Assembly (NCBI RefSeq): GCF_009684755.1
Contig: NZ_BLBC01000014.1
Location: 62,001 to 126,000, forward strand
Reading direction: 5' to 3'
Length of the DNA stretch: 64,000 nt
From: Capnocytophaga felis
Lineage (GTDB): Bacteria; Bacteroidota; Bacteroidia; Flavobacteriales; Flavobacteriaceae
The notes under the pieces are model-generated. The model had not been told where the DNA came from, made no database searches, and saw nothing but the letters and a program-made list of their open reading frames with translations. Made by a program: the position numbers and the translations under genes. Of the stretch, positions 1-10,198 are shown piece by piece (the first letter of the stretch is position 1; every line of letters starts with the position of its first letter).

Positions 1-2
1 TT

Positions 3-221
3 GACCCCATTTTTTCTATCTATGAATTACAAGATAAAGATAGAGTTATATTGCCTAAGGAGAATTATTTAGCTGGCTCAAATATCCGTCTGAAGTTTGA
101 CAATGAACCCAAAGAAGGAGAAATTATTCCTCTATATATTTACAGTGACTTTGTCAATTTTAAAATAAATCTTATTTTCAAAGGGAATAATCCAATTGTA
201 AAGAATGTAGAAATACTTTAA
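3..221 (+). CDS. C-terminal end of an unknown protein (partial, cut by window start)
   Basis: An open frame enters from the left edge (codons begin at position 3) and ends with TAA at 219-221, giving 72 C-terminal residues ending in NVEIL. The fragment alternates hydrophobic and polar residues and looks beta-rich, but I do not recognise the family. It runs towards typA and is separated from it by a shared terminator hairpin, so this is the end of a plus-strand transcript. Function cannot be assigned from the fragment. Confidence 0.6.
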   Translation, partial: DPIFSIYELQDKDRVILPKENYLAGSNIRLKFDNEPKEGEIIPLYIYSDFVNFKINLIFKGNNPIVKNVEIL

Positions 222-253
222 GTTAAAATTTTCATTATGAAAGAAATTAATGA

Positions 254-286
254 AAAAAACCGAAAGCATTACACTTTCGGTTTTTT
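254..286. terminator. bidirectional terminator between the partial gene and typA
   Basis: A perfect 13-bp stem is formed by 254-266 and 274-286 with a 7-nt loop. The A-run on the left and T-run on the right make it usable from both strands. It separates the convergent genes ending at 221 (plus) and 312 (minus). Confidence 0.85.
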
Positions 287-311
287 GTTATCCTTAAACA
301 GAATTCTTAAG

Positions 312-2117
312 TTATTTAAATTCTTTTTCGTAGCGTTTGCGGTCGTTTTCGTTTAAGTAGATTTTACGCAAGCGTATTGACTTTGGTGTAACCTCCACGT
401 ATTCATCTTTTTGGATGTACTCCAACGCTTCTTCCAACGAAAACTTAATAGCAGGGGCAATACGCATTTTATCGTCCGCACCGGCTGAACGTATGTTGGT
501 GAGTTTCTTGGTTTTAGTAACGTTCACTACCATATCATCACCGCGTGAATTTTCCCCAATTACTTGTCCTTCATACACATCTTCGTTCGGGTCGATGAAG
601 AATTTCCCTCTATCTTGCAGTTTGTCAATAGAATACGGAATGGCTTTTCCATTTTCCATTGAGATTAACGAGCCATTGATACGCCCAGGAATTTCGCCTT
701 TGTAAGGTTGATATTCCAAAAATCGGTGTGCCATAATGGCTTCTCCAGCAGTAACTGTAAGTATCTGATTACGAAGTCCGATAATTCCTCTTGACGGAAT
801 GATAAATTCGATTACCATTCGCTCGCCTTTTGGGGTCATTGATAGCATTTCGCCCTTGCGAAGAGTTACAAACTCTACGGCTCTTCCTGACAGATTTTCA
901 GGCAAGTCGATGGTCAGTTCCTCAACGGGTTCGCATTTTACGCCATCAATTTCTTTTATAATTACTTGTGGCTGACCGATTTGCAATTCATAGCCTTCAC
1001 GACGCATCGTTTCAATAAGTACTGAAAGGTGCAATACACCACGCCCAAAAACCATAAATTTGTCGGCACTATCGGTAGGTTCAACACGAAGAGCAAGATT
1101 TTTCTCCAATTCTTTTTCTAAACGCTCCTTAATGTGGCGTGAGGTAACGTATTTTCCTTCTTTTCCGAAGAAAGGTGAATCGTTGATAGTGAACAACATA
1201 CTCATCGTAGGCTCATCAATGGCGATGGTTGGCAAGGCTTCCGGATTTTCAAAATCGGCAATGGTATCACCGATGTCAAAACCTTCCAAACCGGCAATAG
1301 CACAGATGTCGCCCGCTTGTATTTCATCGATTTTTTTTCTGCCCAATCCGTCAAAAGTGTGTAATTCCTTAACCTTTGATTTGGTGATAGTTCCGTCTCG
1401 TTTTACCAATGAAACGTTCATACCGCTTTTGAGAACGCCGCGTTGCAAACGTCCGATGGCAATTCGTCCCGTAAAGGAAGAATAATCAAGCGAAGTGATA
1501 AGCATTTGTGTAGTTCCTTCTTCAATTTTTGGTGAAGGAATGTATTTGATAACCATATCGAGAAGCGGTGCGATAGAGTCGGTAGGTTTTTTCCAATCTT
1601 CTGACATCCAATTATTTTTGGCAGAACCATACACGGTAGGGAAATCCAACTGCCATTCTTCGGCACCGAGTTCAAACATCAGGTCGAACACTTTTTCGTG
1701 AACCTCATCGGGCGTACAGTTTTCCTTATCTACTTTATTTACCACTACAATGGGTTTGAGCTTCATTTCGATGGCTTTTTGCAGTACGAAACGCGTTTGT
1801 GGCATCGGACCTTCAAAGGCATCAACCAAAAGCAAAACGCCGTCCGCCATATTGAGTACACGTTCTACCTCGCCCCCGAAATCGGCGTGTCCTGGCGTGT
1901 CTATAATGTTGATTTTTGTATCCTTATAAGTTACGGAAACATTTTTGGAAAGAATCGTGATTCCGCGTTCGCGTTCAATGTCGTTATTATCCAAAATAAG
2001 TTCGCCGGACTCTTGATTTTCTCTGAATAAAGCACAATGATGCAATATTTTATCCACCAAAGTAGTTTTCCCGTGGTCAACGTGGGCAATAATAGCTATG
2101 TTTTTGATAGCAGTCAT
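312..2117 (-). CDS. typA: Ribosome-associated GTPase TypA/BipA
   Basis: 601 aa, the usual length of TypA/BipA, a translational GTPase of the EF-G family that binds ribosomes and helps 50S assembly and growth under stress. The N-terminal GTPase domain shows the P-loop AHVDHGKTT (residues 11-19), the switch II motif DTPGHADF near residue 74 and the NKVDKE specificity motif near 127. The EF-G-like beta-barrel and the BipA-specific C-terminal region follow, including [11 protein letters not shown]. The start is an ATG at 2117. A -7-like box (TATTTTTG on the minus strand, 2144-2151) lies about 30 bp upstream. Divergent from gyrA. Confidence 0.97.
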   Translation of the reverse strand: MTAIKNIAIIAHVDHGKTTLVDKILHHCALFRENQESGELILDNNDIERERGITILSKNVSVTYKDTKINIIDTPGHADFGGEVERVLNMADGVLLLVDAFEGPMPQTRFVLQKAIEMKLKPIVVVNKVDKENCTPDEVHEKVFDLMFELGAEEWQLDFPTVYGSAKNNWMSEDWKKPTDSIAPLLDMVIKYIPSPKIEEGTTQMLITSLDYSSFTGRIAIGRLQRGVLKSGMNVSLVKRDGTITKSKVKELHTFDGLGRKKIDEIQAGDICAIAGLEGFDIGDTIADFENPEALPTIAIDEPTMSMLFTINDSPFFGKEGKYVTSRHIKERLEKELEKNLALRVEPTDSADKFMVFGRGVLHLSVLIETMRREGYELQIGQPQVIIKEIDGVKCEPVEELTIDLPENLSGRAVEFVTLRKGEMLSMTPKGERMVIEFIIPSRGIIGLRNQILTVTAGEAIMAHRFLEYQPYKGEIPGRINGSLISMENGKAIPYSIDKLQDRGKFFIDPNEDVYEGQVIGENSRGDDMVVNVTKTKKLTNIRSAGADDKMRIAPAIKFSLEEALEYIQKDEYVEVTPKSIRLRKIYLNENDRKRYEKEFK

Positions 2118-2479
2118 AAAATGTATTTAAAATTAAAAGCGGGCAAAAATACGATAAAATGTGAAAAGTGAAAAATAAAGCCAAAAAAAGTTTTGTTAAA
2201 TCATAGAATTTGAATAAACAGAACTTAAATCTCAAAGAAATTTTATTTTTGATAAATAAAACAAAAAATAATTATAAAATACTGAACCGAATAAATTACA
2301 AATATTTAGTATTAAATCAATAAAAGGCATTTTATTTACTAAATTGTAACTAACTTAACACCAGCTCTATTTTCTTTTGAAAAATAAAAAAAACGCGAAA
2401 ATATATGTCATAATCAATTTTTTTCGTACATTAGCCCGTTGATTTGTTGAATGAAATTAGAAAATAGTAAACATTAATT
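2118..2479. other. 362-bp divergent intergenic region typA/gyrA
   Basis: Very AT-rich and with no credible open frame. It holds a perfect Bacteroidota -7 box for typA on the minus strand at 2144-2151. On the plus strand, about 50 bp before gyrA, a weaker match TACATTAG (2427-2434 approximately) could serve gyrA. No clear -33 TTG at the right spacing was found for either. No RNA gene was recognised. Confidence 0.5.
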
Positions 2480-5005
2480 ATGACAGAAGGAGAAAAACTC
2501 ATTCCTGTAGATATAGGTGATGAGATGAAATCCGCTTACATTGATTATTCAATGTCGGTAATTGTTTCACGGGCGTTGCCGGATGTTCGTGATGGTTTAA
2601 AGCCTGTTCATCGTCGCGTTCTGTTCGGAATGTATGAGTTGGGCGTGTTGAGTAACAAAGCATATAAAAAATCTGCGAGAATTGTAGGGGAGGTTCTGGG
2701 TAAATATCACCCACACGGAGACTCGCCCGTGTATGAAACAATGGTGCGAATGGCACAGCCTTGGAGTTTGCGTTATATGCTGGTTGATGGGCAAGGAAAC
2801 TTCGGTTCGGTAGATGGAGATTCAGCAGCGGCAATGCGTTATACGGAGGCTCGTATGCGAAAAATATCGGAAGATATGCTTGCTGATATTGAAAAAGAAA
2901 CCGTTGACCATCAACTAAACTTTGATGATACTCTGCAAGAACCTACGGTGTTACCCACTCGTATCCCTAATTTATTGGTGAATGGTTCGTCAGGAATTGC
3001 GGTGGGAATGGCGACCAATATGGCTCCGCACAACTTAAGTGAAGTAGTTGACGGAACAATTGCTTACATAGATAATCCTGAAATTGAAATAGATGAATTA
3101 ATAAAATACATCAAAGCTCCTGATTTTCCTACCGGAGGAATCATTTACGGATATGAAGGAGTACGAGAAGCTTTCAAAACAGGACGTGGTCGTGTTGTGA
3201 TGCGTGCTAAAGCTGATATCCAAGAGGTTAAAGGAAGGGAATGTATCGTAGTTACAGAAATTCCGTATCAGATTAATAAAGCCTTGATGGTTAAACAAAC
3301 TGCCGACCTTATTAAAGAGGGAAAACTGGACGGTATTGCTGAAATTCGTGATGAGTCATCAGGACGCGAAGGAATGCGTATTGTTTATGTGCTCAAGCGT
3401 GATGCCGTGTCTAACGTAGTGTTAAATAACTTGTTTAAACACACAGCTTTACAATCTTCTTTCAGCGTAAATAATATTGCCTTAGTTAAGGGTCGTCCGC
3501 AATTGTTAAACTTGAAAGAGTTGATTCATTACTTTGTGGAACACCGTTATGATGTGGTCTATCGCAGAACACAATTCGAACTTCGTAAGGCACAAGAAAG
3601 AGCTCACATCTTAGAGGGATTAATCATTGCTTCGGATAATATTGATGAAGTAATTGCGATTATTCGTTCATCGGAAAGCCCTGAAGTAGCTCGAACTCGA
3701 TTGATGGAACGTTTCAATCTGTCTGAAATTCAATCAAGAGCGATTGTTGAGATGCGTTTGCGTCAGCTTACGGGTCTTGAGCAAGATAAATTACGAGCTG
3801 AATTTGAAGAACTTAAAAAGTTGATTGTTGATTTAGAAGATATTTTGGCTCGTAAGGAACGTCGTACCGAAATTATTAAAGAGGAACTTCTTGAAATTAA
3901 AGAGAAATATGGCGATGTTCGTCGTTCTCAAATCGAATACGCAGGAGGAGAATTTAGTGTGGAGGATATGATTCCTGATGAAACAATGGTAATTACCATC
4001 ACACACGCAGGATACATCAAGCGTACATCTTTAAATGAGTACAAAACACAAAACAGAGGTGGTGTTGGTCAAAAGGCTTCAAATACGCGTGACCAAGACT
4101 TTTTGGAACATTTGTTTGTGAGTTCGAACCACCAATATATGTTATTCTTTACTCAGAAAGGAAAATGTTTCTGGATGCGAGTTTACGAAATTCCGGAAGG
4201 AGGTAAAACAGCCAAAGGACGAGCTATTCAAAATCTTATCAATATTGAGCAAGATGATAAAGTAAAAGCCTTTGTAAGTGTTCAAAACCTTAAAGATGAG
4301 GAATATATCAATAATAATTATTTGATTATGGCTACGAAACAAGGTATCGTTAAGAAAACTTTGTTGGAGCAATACTCTCGTCCTCGTCAGAATGGTATTA
4401 ATGCAATCACAATCAAGGACGGAGATGAATTGCTTGAAGCAAAACTTACTTCTGGTAGAAGTCAGCTGATGTTGGCTGTGAAATCGGGTAGGGCTATTCG
4501 TTTTGAGGAAGAGAAAGTACGCGCCGTAGGTAGAAATTCGCAAGGTGTTCGAGGAATTGATTTAGATGTTGAAAATGATGAGGTTATAGGAATGATTGCA
4601 ATTGAAAATCCATTGGAAGAAACTGTACTTGTAGTTTCGGAAAACGGATACGGAAAACGTTCTTATATTGATGAACCGGAAACAGGAGAGGCTGTTTACC
4701 GAATTACAAATCGTGGAGGAAAAGGAGTCAAAACGATTTCCATCACTGAAAAAACAGGGAATTTGGTGGCAATCAAGAGCGTGCTTCCGGGAGAGGATTT
4801 GATGATTATCAACAAATCCGGAATTGCTATTCGTTTACCAATTGATGATTTACGAATTATGGGGCGTGCCACACAAGGTGTACGTTTGATAAACATCAAA
4901 GGGAATGATTCTATCGCGGCTGTTGCTAAGGTGATGAAAGAAGATGAGGAGGAAGAAACGGTATCAGAAGAAAATCAAAATCCTGAAACTGAAAATAACG
5001 TATAG
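2480..5005 (+). CDS. gyrA: DNA gyrase subunit A
   Basis: 841 aa. GyrA is the breakage-reunion subunit of the type II topoisomerase that supercoils DNA. The winged-helix/tower region includes the catalytic tyrosine in [11 protein letters not shown] (Tyr121). Six beta-propeller blades follow, with the GyrA-box-like [10 protein letters not shown] near residue 527, and then an acidic tail rich in Glu. The quinolone-resistance region reads [10 protein letters not shown], so the position equivalent to E. coli Ser83 is Ser82 and that of Asp87 is Glu86. This looks like an unmutated serine. It is followed after 109 bp by a TPR-protein gene in the same direction, a pairing common in Flavobacteriia. Confidence 0.98.
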   Translation: MTEGEKLIPVDIGDEMKSAYIDYSMSVIVSRALPDVRDGLKPVHRRVLFGMYELGVLSNKAYKKSARIVGEVLGKYHPHGDSPVYETMVRMAQPWSLRYMLVDGQGNFGSVDGDSAAAMRYTEARMRKISEDMLADIEKETVDHQLNFDDTLQEPTVLPTRIPNLLVNGSSGIAVGMATNMAPHNLSEVVDGTIAYIDNPEIEIDELIKYIKAPDFPTGGIIYGYEGVREAFKTGRGRVVMRAKADIQEVKGRECIVVTEIPYQINKALMVKQTADLIKEGKLDGIAEIRDESSGREGMRIVYVLKRDAVSNVVLNNLFKHTALQSSFSVNNIALVKGRPQLLNLKELIHYFVEHRYDVVYRRTQFELRKAQERAHILEGLIIASDNIDEVIAIIRSSESPEVARTRLMERFNLSEIQSRAIVEMRLRQLTGLEQDKLRAEFEELKKLIVDLEDILARKERRTEIIKEELLEIKEKYGDVRRSQIEYAGGEFSVEDMIPDETMVITITHAGYIKRTSLNEYKTQNRGGVGQKASNTRDQDFLEHLFVSSNHQYMLFFTQKGKCFWMRVYEIPEGGKTAKGRAIQNLINIEQDDKVKAFVSVQNLKDEEYINNNYLIMATKQGIVKKTLLEQYSRPRQNGINAITIKDGDELLEAKLTSGRSQLMLAVKSGRAIRFEEEKVRAVGRNSQGVRGIDLDVENDEVIGMIAIENPLEETVLVVSENGYGKRSYIDEPETGEAVYRITNRGGKGVKTISITEKTGNLVAIKSVLPGEDLMIINKSGIAIRLPIDDLRIMGRATQGVRLINIKGNDSIAAVAKVMKEDEEEETVSEENQNPETENNV

Positions 5006-5017
5006 ATAGTCAATTTT

Positions 5018-5060
5018 GCATAAATCTTGTCAGAAATTAAGACTTTGGCAAGGTTTATGC
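5018..5060 (+). terminator. hairpin after gyrA (attenuator or weak terminator)
   Basis: A 12-bp stem (5018-5029 with 5049-5060, one G-U pair) encloses a 19-nt loop just after the gyrA stop. Only a short T-run follows, so it may slow or partly terminate transcription into the TPR gene rather than end it. Confidence 0.5.
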
Positions 5061-5114
5061 TTTGGTTAGTCTAAAAATCAAAAAATTATAAAATAACTTA
5101 CAAAAACAAATCAG

Positions 5115-6377
5115 ATGAAAAAATCATTATTGTTTGCATCAGCATTATTGGTATCGGCTGTTGCGTTTGGACAAAAAAAAGAACTTAGAGAGGTAGAAAA
5201 ACAAATCAAAAAAGGAGATTTGGCAAATGCCAAAAATGCATTGGAAGGAATTAAAAGTGCGGCTACATCAAACAGCGAGTTTGCTCCTCAATACTATTTC
5301 TTGGAAGGGCAATTGAATCTTGCTAATGCTAAAAAGAATGTAAATGTAGCGTCTTCTTTACAAAATGCTTCTGCTGCGTTTGCTAAAGTAAGAGAATTGG
5401 AGGGAGGAAAAGGGAAATATGTGTCAATGTTACAACCCCTTTTGGAAGATGCAACTAACATTGCTCTTACTCAAGCACAAGAATCTTACGGAAGAAAAGA
5501 TTTTAAAAATGCTACAACCGCATTTGAGCAAGTGTATCGTTTAAGTCCACGTGATACTGTCTTTTTGTATAATGCCGCTTTAGTTGCCGTACAAGACAAA
5601 AACTATGATGCTGCTTTAAAATATTATAAAGAGTTAAAGGATTTAAACTATGACGGAACAGAAGTTCTTTACTATGCAAAAGAAAAGCAAACGGGAAAAG
5701 AAGAAGCTTTCTCAACTAAAAATCAGCGTGATTTAATGGTAAAAGGAGGTACTCACACAAATCCAAGAACTGAAAAAACTCCTTCAAAACGTGCTGATAT
5801 TGTCAAAAACATTGCGTACATTTATGTAGAACAAGGGAAAAATGATGAAGCTTTGGCTGCATTTGCAGAAGCTAGAAAAAGATATCCAAATGATGCAAAT
5901 TTGATAGTTCAAGAAGCAAGCATTTATATGCAGTTGGATAATAAAGATAAGTTCAAAGAGTTGATGCAAGAAGCAGCTAAATTAGAGCCTAAAAACCCTG
6001 ATTTACAGTATAATATAGGTGTTATTAATATGCAACAAAATCATTTGGAAGAGGCTCGTAAGGCGTTTCAACAAGCTTTGAGCATCAAACCTGATTATGC
6101 AGATGCTGTGTTAAATATTTCAACAACCTATATCAATGAAGGAAATGCTTTGGTTGAGCAGATGAACTCTTTAGGAAATTCAAAAGCAGATATTGCAAAA
6201 TATGAGGAATTAAGACTTAAAAAAGATGAATTCTTTAAAAAAGGTGCTGAAATTCTAGAGAATTTTTATAAAACACAAGGTAAAAATGAAAGTATCTTGG
6301 AGCAATTAAAAAATATCTATGGAGCCTTAGGAGATAGTGCTAATTTCCAAAGAGTTAAAGGATTGTTAGGACAATAA
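5115..6377 (+). CDS. Secreted/periplasmic tetratricopeptide-repeat protein
   Basis: 420 aa. An N-terminal signal peptide (KK, then a hydrophobic stretch ending AVAFGQ) predicts export to the periplasm. Helical repeats follow, and several fit the TPR pattern: blocks around residues 130-160 (FKNATTAFEQVYRLSP), 245-265 (DEALAAFAEARKRYP) and 310-335 (EEARKAFQQALSIKP). It probably acts as a protein-interaction scaffold, with no catalytic motif. The position directly after gyrA is conserved in flavobacteria, but no functional link is known to me. The coding sequence is strongly AT-rich and Lys-rich like its neighbours. Confidence 0.85.
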   Translation: MKKSLLFASALLVSAVAFGQKKELREVEKQIKKGDLANAKNALEGIKSAATSNSEFAPQYYFLEGQLNLANAKKNVNVASSLQNASAAFAKVRELEGGKGKYVSMLQPLLEDATNIALTQAQESYGRKDFKNATTAFEQVYRLSPRDTVFLYNAALVAVQDKNYDAALKYYKELKDLNYDGTEVLYYAKEKQTGKEEAFSTKNQRDLMVKGGTHTNPRTEKTPSKRADIVKNIAYIYVEQGKNDEALAAFAEARKRYPNDANLIVQEASIYMQLDNKDKFKELMQEAAKLEPKNPDLQYNIGVINMQQNHLEEARKAFQQALSIKPDYADAVLNISTTYINEGNALVEQMNSLGNSKADIAKYEELRLKKDEFFKKGAEILENFYKTQGKNESILEQLKNIYGALGDSANFQRVKGLLGQ

Positions 6378-6407
6378 TTCTTTTTTGAAATAAAATAACT
6401 GATAAAT

Positions 6408-6441
6408 AAAAGCATAAAGGATTCATTTTCTTTATGCTTTT
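6408..6441 (+). terminator. terminator of the gyrA-TPR unit
   Basis: A 12-bp perfect stem (6408-6419 and 6430-6441) with a 10-nt loop is followed by a T-run, 30 bp after the TPR-protein stop codon. Confidence 0.85.
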
Positions 6442-6501
6442 TTATTTTATCTTTAGGATTAAATAACATATGTTCGGTTTTTAACTTTCGACTTTTAATT
6501 C

Positions 6502-6509
6502 TATCTTTG
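6502..6509 (+). promoter_or_regulatory. -7 box of the panD promoter
   Basis: TATCTTTG is a perfect match to the Bacteroidota -7 consensus TAnnTTTG, placed 22 bp before the panD ATG, after the preceding terminator. No TTG lies at the ideal distance upstream, so the -33 element is weak or absent. Confidence 0.65.
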
Positions 6510-6531
6510 CCCGAATTTTCAAATAATAAAA

Positions 6532-6882
6532 ATGCAAATAGAAGTATTAAAATCTAAAATTCACAGAGTTACGGTTACAGGAGCTGACTTAAACTATGTT
6601 GGCAGTATCACAATTGACGAGGATTTACTTGATGCAGCCAATATGATTGAAGGCGAAAAGGTTGCAATTGTGAACGTGAATAACGGCGAACGTTTAGAAA
6701 CTTATATTATAAAAGGAAAACGCAATTCTGGAGAAATTGTATTGAATGGTCCTGCTGCTCGCAAAGTACAAAGAGGAGATGTTATTATTATTATTTCTTA
6801 CGGAATTATGGATTTTGAAGAAGCAAAACAATTTAAGCCCTCAATTATTTTCCCAAATGAGAAAACAAACAAAATAGAATAA
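6532..6882 (+). CDS. panD: Aspartate 1-decarboxylase (pyruvoyl enzyme)
   Basis: 116 aa, normal for PanD, which decarboxylates aspartate to beta-alanine for pantothenate and CoA synthesis. The self-processing site Gly-Ser is seen in NYVGSITID, where Ser (residue 25) becomes the pyruvoyl group. The active-site Lys9/His11 region (LKSKIHRV), the NNGER motif near 51-55 and GPAAR near 73-77 are present. The rest of the pathway (panB, panC) is not in the window. It is followed 24 bp later by a flippase-like gene, probably co-transcribed, an arrangement common in flavobacteria. Confidence 0.96.
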   Translation: MQIEVLKSKIHRVTVTGADLNYVGSITIDEDLLDAANMIEGEKVAIVNVNNGERLETYIIKGKRNSGEIVLNGPAARKVQRGDVIIIISYGIMDFEEAKQFKPSIIFPNEKTNKIE

Positions 6883-6906
6883 CATAATAAACTAATTTCC
6901 AGAAAG

Positions 6907-7857
6907 ATGAAACTTGTAAAAACTCTTGTTCCTCTATTGTTGGGTGTCTTCTTGTGTTGGTATGCGTATAGCCAATTTACTGAGGAACAACTTGTTGAAA
7001 TCAAGACAAAGTTTATAGACACCAATTACTTTTATATTGGTCTTTCCATCTTTTTGGGATTTTTAAGTCATATTTCAAGGGCAGTTCGTTGGCAATTGTT
7101 AATCAGTTCGTTAGGATACAGAGCGAAGACTACAAACAGAATTATGGCTGTTTTTATTGGTTATTTAGTAAATATTACAATTCCTCGTTCAGGTGAAGTT
7201 TCACGTGCCTTAGTAATCAATCGTTATGATAATGTCCCTTTTGATAAGTCTTTCGGAACGATTATTTCTGAGCGTATTGTAGATATGATTTTGTTGTTAT
7301 TATTCACATTATCAGCGTTTTTAATTCAATTCGATTTGATAAGTGATTTTTTACTTTCAAGAGTTCCTTTTAAAAAATTAATGCTTATCGGAGGAATTGG
7401 GTTCGTTCTTGGTGGAGGATTTTTGTGGTGGCTTTATAAATCAAAAAATTCATTTGCAGATAAAATTAGTAATTTTCTTCTCGGTTTAAAAGAAGGAATA
7501 TTTTCAATCGTAAAATTAAAACAACGAAAAATGTTTATTTTACATACATTTTTTATATGGGGAATGTATTTTTTGATGTTTTATGCTCCGTTTTTTGCTT
7601 TGCCTGAAACTAGTGATGTTGAGCTATCTACGGTTCTAACTGCCTTTGTAGTAGGTAGTTTTGCAATTGCTTTCACCAATGGGGGCTTTGGTTCGTATCC
7701 ATTTTTTATTGCAGAAATTCTTTTACTTTTTGGAATACCATTAGTTACAGGAACGGCTTTCGGATGGATTGTTTGGGTTTCGCAATTTTTTATGACTTTA
7801 TTTTTTGGTGGCATATCTTTTATACTACTTCCGTTATTAAACAGAAAAAGAAACTAA
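6907..7857 (+). CDS. Flippase-like integral membrane protein (LPG-synthase TM/UPF0104 family)
   Basis: 316 aa with about eight hydrophobic segments. It has the signature of the lysylphosphatidylglycerol-synthase transmembrane domain family: SHISRAVRW near residue 56, then IPRSGEVSRALVI near 97-109, and a C-terminal GGFGSYPFFIAE. Family members are believed to flip or help transport lipids across the inner membrane; the true substrate is unknown here. There is no catalytic C-terminal transferase domain as in full MprF. The stop codon directly abuts the stop codon of the convergent gene at 7858, with no room for a separate terminator. Confidence 0.85.
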   Translation: MKLVKTLVPLLLGVFLCWYAYSQFTEEQLVEIKTKFIDTNYFYIGLSIFLGFLSHISRAVRWQLLISSLGYRAKTTNRIMAVFIGYLVNITIPRSGEVSRALVINRYDNVPFDKSFGTIISERIVDMILLLLFTLSAFLIQFDLISDFLLSRVPFKKLMLIGGIGFVLGGGFLWWLYKSKNSFADKISNFLLGLKEGIFSIVKLKQRKMFILHTFFIWGMYFLMFYAPFFALPETSDVELSTVLTAFVVGSFAIAFTNGGFGSYPFFIAEILLLFGIPLVTGTAFGWIVWVSQFFMTLFFGGISFILLPLLNRKRN

Positions 7858-9006
7858 TTATATAGGATTTCCTAAGATAATTTCCTTTCCTTTAACAGAT
7901 TGCGTAAAAATTAAATATCTATCGCCTCCGTCCTTAAGTTTGTATTTTTTCTTAATTTCATCAGCTGATAATGGATGATTTTTGGAAATTACATTGTATC
8001 TACTTCCTTTTTCAATACTTTTTGTTGAAATAATTTCTGATTTTAAGATTCTTCCCGGGAAATTAGGATTTATTTGTTCGGAAGTATATAAATGTGTATT
8101 GGGATGCAATTTTTCTAAATTAAAATATTTGGAAATCAAGTTGAAAGCTCCTGATTTTAACAAACTATTATTAGGAATGTATATATATTCTTTAGGGACT
8201 GAAAAAGAAATCGTTACATTTTCGGCATCTTCAAAGAAGAAGGAAAATATAGGTTCATCAGTTCCTAAATTTACACATCGGCAAAGAGCTTTATCGTTTG
8301 CTTTATCTTGATTTTGTAAAACAAGAACTTCTTTTACTTCATTTTTAACGGACACTATATCAATACGTTTTACATTTGGAAATACTGAAAGTAAATATTT
8401 TAAGTCGATTAAAGGCGATAGTTTTATTAAAATTTGGTCTGCGATTTTCCAAAGTGCAGGTTGAATATCCAATAAGTTTGGGGAAAGCTCCTCCAAAAGA
8501 AATTTTTTCTTGTTGTTTTCGTCTCTTCTTGCAGGGTCGATGAAAATCAAATCGAATTTTTCTGAATTTTTTTGTAAAAATTCATATAAAGATTCTTGAT
8601 GAAAGTTCGCTTTTCTACCTAAAATCAACCAATTATGTTGTACTAATTTTAGAAGTTCCGGATTTTGCTCTACCAAATGTACTTCTTCAAAATTTTTAGA
8701 CAGAAAAAAGGCATCTATTCCCAGTCCGCAAGTCAAATCTAAAAAACGTTTTCCCTGCATTCCAACAGACTTAAATTCAGCTGTTTGCTGTGAAGAGGCT
8801 TGCTCCAAATTAAGTTGTGGAGGGAAAAGAATATTGGGTTGATTTAAAAAAGGAAATTTTTTGGAAGCAGTGTTTCTTCCGATAATTTGTTGAGCCAAAT
8901 ATTTATTACTAATTCCTTCAAAAACAGTTTTTTTAAGCAATAAATCGGAGATGTTTATATTTAAATTTTCGGTGATAAAATCCTGGATTTTTCTATCTAA
9001 AATCAT
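7858..9006 (-). CDS. Class I SAM methyltransferase with THUMP-like C-terminal domain
   Basis: 382 aa from the chosen start. The Rossmann-fold SAM site is visible as DLTCGLGIDAFFLSK followed by the acidic loop VHLVEQN. The presumed catalytic motif is FIDPARRD. The C-terminal part resembles the THUMP-like domain that binds RNA in this Bacteroidota family, so an RNA methyltransferase is likely, though the target is unknown. A longer frame to 9057 exists, but it would run through the terminator hairpin of the next gene (9022-9063). The ATG at 9006 starting MILDRKIQDF fits relatives better. Confidence 0.8.
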   Translation of the reverse strand: MILDRKIQDFITENLNINISDLLLKKTVFEGISNKYLAQQIIGRNTASKKFPFLNQPNILFPPQLNLEQASSQQTAEFKSVGMQGKRFLDLTCGLGIDAFFLSKNFEEVHLVEQNPELLKLVQHNWLILGRKANFHQESLYEFLQKNSEKFDLIFIDPARRDENNKKKFLLEELSPNLLDIQPALWKIADQILIKLSPLIDLKYLLSVFPNVKRIDIVSVKNEVKEVLVLQNQDKANDKALCRCVNLGTDEPIFSFFFEDAENVTISFSVPKEYIYIPNNSLLKSGAFNLISKYFNLEKLHPNTHLYTSEQINPNFPGRILKSEIISTKSIEKGSRYNVISKNHPLSADEIKKKYKLKDGGDRYLIFTQSVKGKEIILGNPI

Positions 9007-9021
9007 ACTAAGAGAAAAAAC

Positions 9022-9063
9022 AAAAGAATGATTTTTTTGAAAAATTCTTAAAATCATTCTTTT
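9022..9063 (-). terminator. terminator of the pyrE-SRPBCC operon
   Basis: A 14-bp perfect stem (9022-9035 with 9050-9063) and a T-run on the minus strand immediately follow the stop of the SRPBCC gene. Its place between the two minus-strand genes argues that the methyltransferase at 7858-9006 has its own transcription start. Confidence 0.75.
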
Positions 9064-9068
9064 TAATG

Positions 9069-9461
9069 CTATAAATCTTTCATTTTATTTGCCAAAGTTT
9101 CAATGAATTTTGAAATAGGAGATTTAATCATCATTGCCATCATTGGATTAAAATTTCCTTGAAAGAGAAGTTGTGCTTCCGTCTGATTTTCAGATTTTTT
9201 CAATAAATTTGCAGTAAGTGTAAACGGAACTTTATCACTTTTTGCTCCCAAAACAATTTGTGAATTTGGCGTACTGCTCTTCTTTTCCAATGCAATTTCA
9301 GGCATTCCTTTCAATGCAAACAGAAAAGAATTTTCATTGAGTATCTGAAACTTGCTAATGGAATCGGGCATTAATTTTTCAAAGTTTTTCATATTTTCCA
9401 ACAAATCAAATAATTCTTGTTGGCTTTTTGGTACGGTTACTTTCGAACTTTCTAAATTCAT
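9069..9461 (-). CDS. SRPBCC (START-like) family protein
   Basis: 130 aa. A small helix-grip fold protein of the SRPBCC/polyketide-cyclase superfamily, which generally binds hydrophobic ligands. The pattern is recognisable as an early helix (ELFDLLENMKNFEKLMPD), alternating beta strands, and a long C-terminal helix (MIKSPISKFIETLANKMKDL). No catalytic residues can be named. It lies 87 bp downstream of pyrE in the same direction, a conserved pairing in Flavobacteriaceae. Its specific role is unknown. Confidence 0.8.
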   Translation of the reverse strand: MNLESSKVTVPKSQQELFDLLENMKNFEKLMPDSISKFQILNENSFLFALKGMPEIALEKKSSTPNSQIVLGAKSDKVPFTLTANLLKKSENQTEAQLLFQGNFNPMMAMMIKSPISKFIETLANKMKDL

Positions 9462-9548
9462 TATTTTTTTAATATAAAGTTAAAAAAGAGGCAAAATTGA
9501 ATTTCTATTTTTTCAATTCTAAATTTGGATTTTACACATTGGATTAAT

Positions 9549-10190
9549 TTATTGTTTCCATTGTGATGGATTTTCTCTCCATTCCTTTAATGTTTCTAAT
9601 TCATTTTCAGAAATATATCCTATTTTTAATGCTTGTAAAAGTAAACTTTCATAATCCCCTAACGTGTGTAAATTTACTTTTTCATTTGCAAAATTGGAGT
9701 TAGCCACATCAAATCCGTAAGAGAAAATAGCTATCATTCCCAACACATTAGCCTGACTGTCTTTCAATGCTTTAACGGCATTTAAACTACTCATTCCGGT
9801 ACTGATGAGGTCTTCAATTACAACCACATTTTGGTTTGCTTCCAAAAGCCCTTCAATTTGATTTTGCCTGCCGTGTTTTTTAGGCTCAGGACGTACATAA
9901 ATGAAAGGTAGTCCTAACTGATTTGCCACAAGCATTCCGATACCGATGGCTCCCGTAGCAACACCGGCAATTACTTCCACATTTGGATATTTTTCTCTGA
10001 TTTGTTTTACCATCTCTGAGGTTACAAAATTTCTAACCTCTGGATATGAGAGTATTATACGATTATCACAATAAATTGGAGATTTCCAACCTGAAGCCCA
10101 CGTAAAAGAATTTTCAGAATTCAATTTTATTGCTTTTATTTGCAATAAAAAATCAGCCGTTTTTTGTGCGGTATTACTATTTAAAATCAT
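9549..10190 (-). CDS. pyrE: Orotate phosphoribosyltransferase
   Basis: 213 aa, the typical length. PyrE joins orotate to PRPP to give orotidine 5'-phosphate in pyrimidine synthesis. The PRPP-binding loop is seen as VVVIEDLISTGMSS (about residues 121-134), and the flexible loop region includes RPEPKKHGRQNQIEG. The ATG at 10190 is separated by only 8 bp from the start of the divergent Nudix gene, and the pyrE promoter lies inside that gene (see 10239-10269). SRPBCC follows in the same operon. Confidence 0.96.
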   Translation of the reverse strand: MILNSNTAQKTADFLLQIKAIKLNSENSFTWASGWKSPIYCDNRIILSYPEVRNFVTSEMVKQIREKYPNVEVIAGVATGAIGIGMLVANQLGLPFIYVRPEPKKHGRQNQIEGLLEANQNVVVIEDLISTGMSSLNAVKALKDSQANVLGMIAIFSYGFDVANSNFANEKVNLHTLGDYESLLLQALKIGYISENELETLKEWRENPSQWKQ

Positions 10191-10198
10191 TTTTTGTT

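Noticed and set aside
1060-1485. plus-strand open frame opposite typA
   Set aside because: Antisense to the well-supported typA gene, with no family features; one of many shadow frames caused by codon bias.
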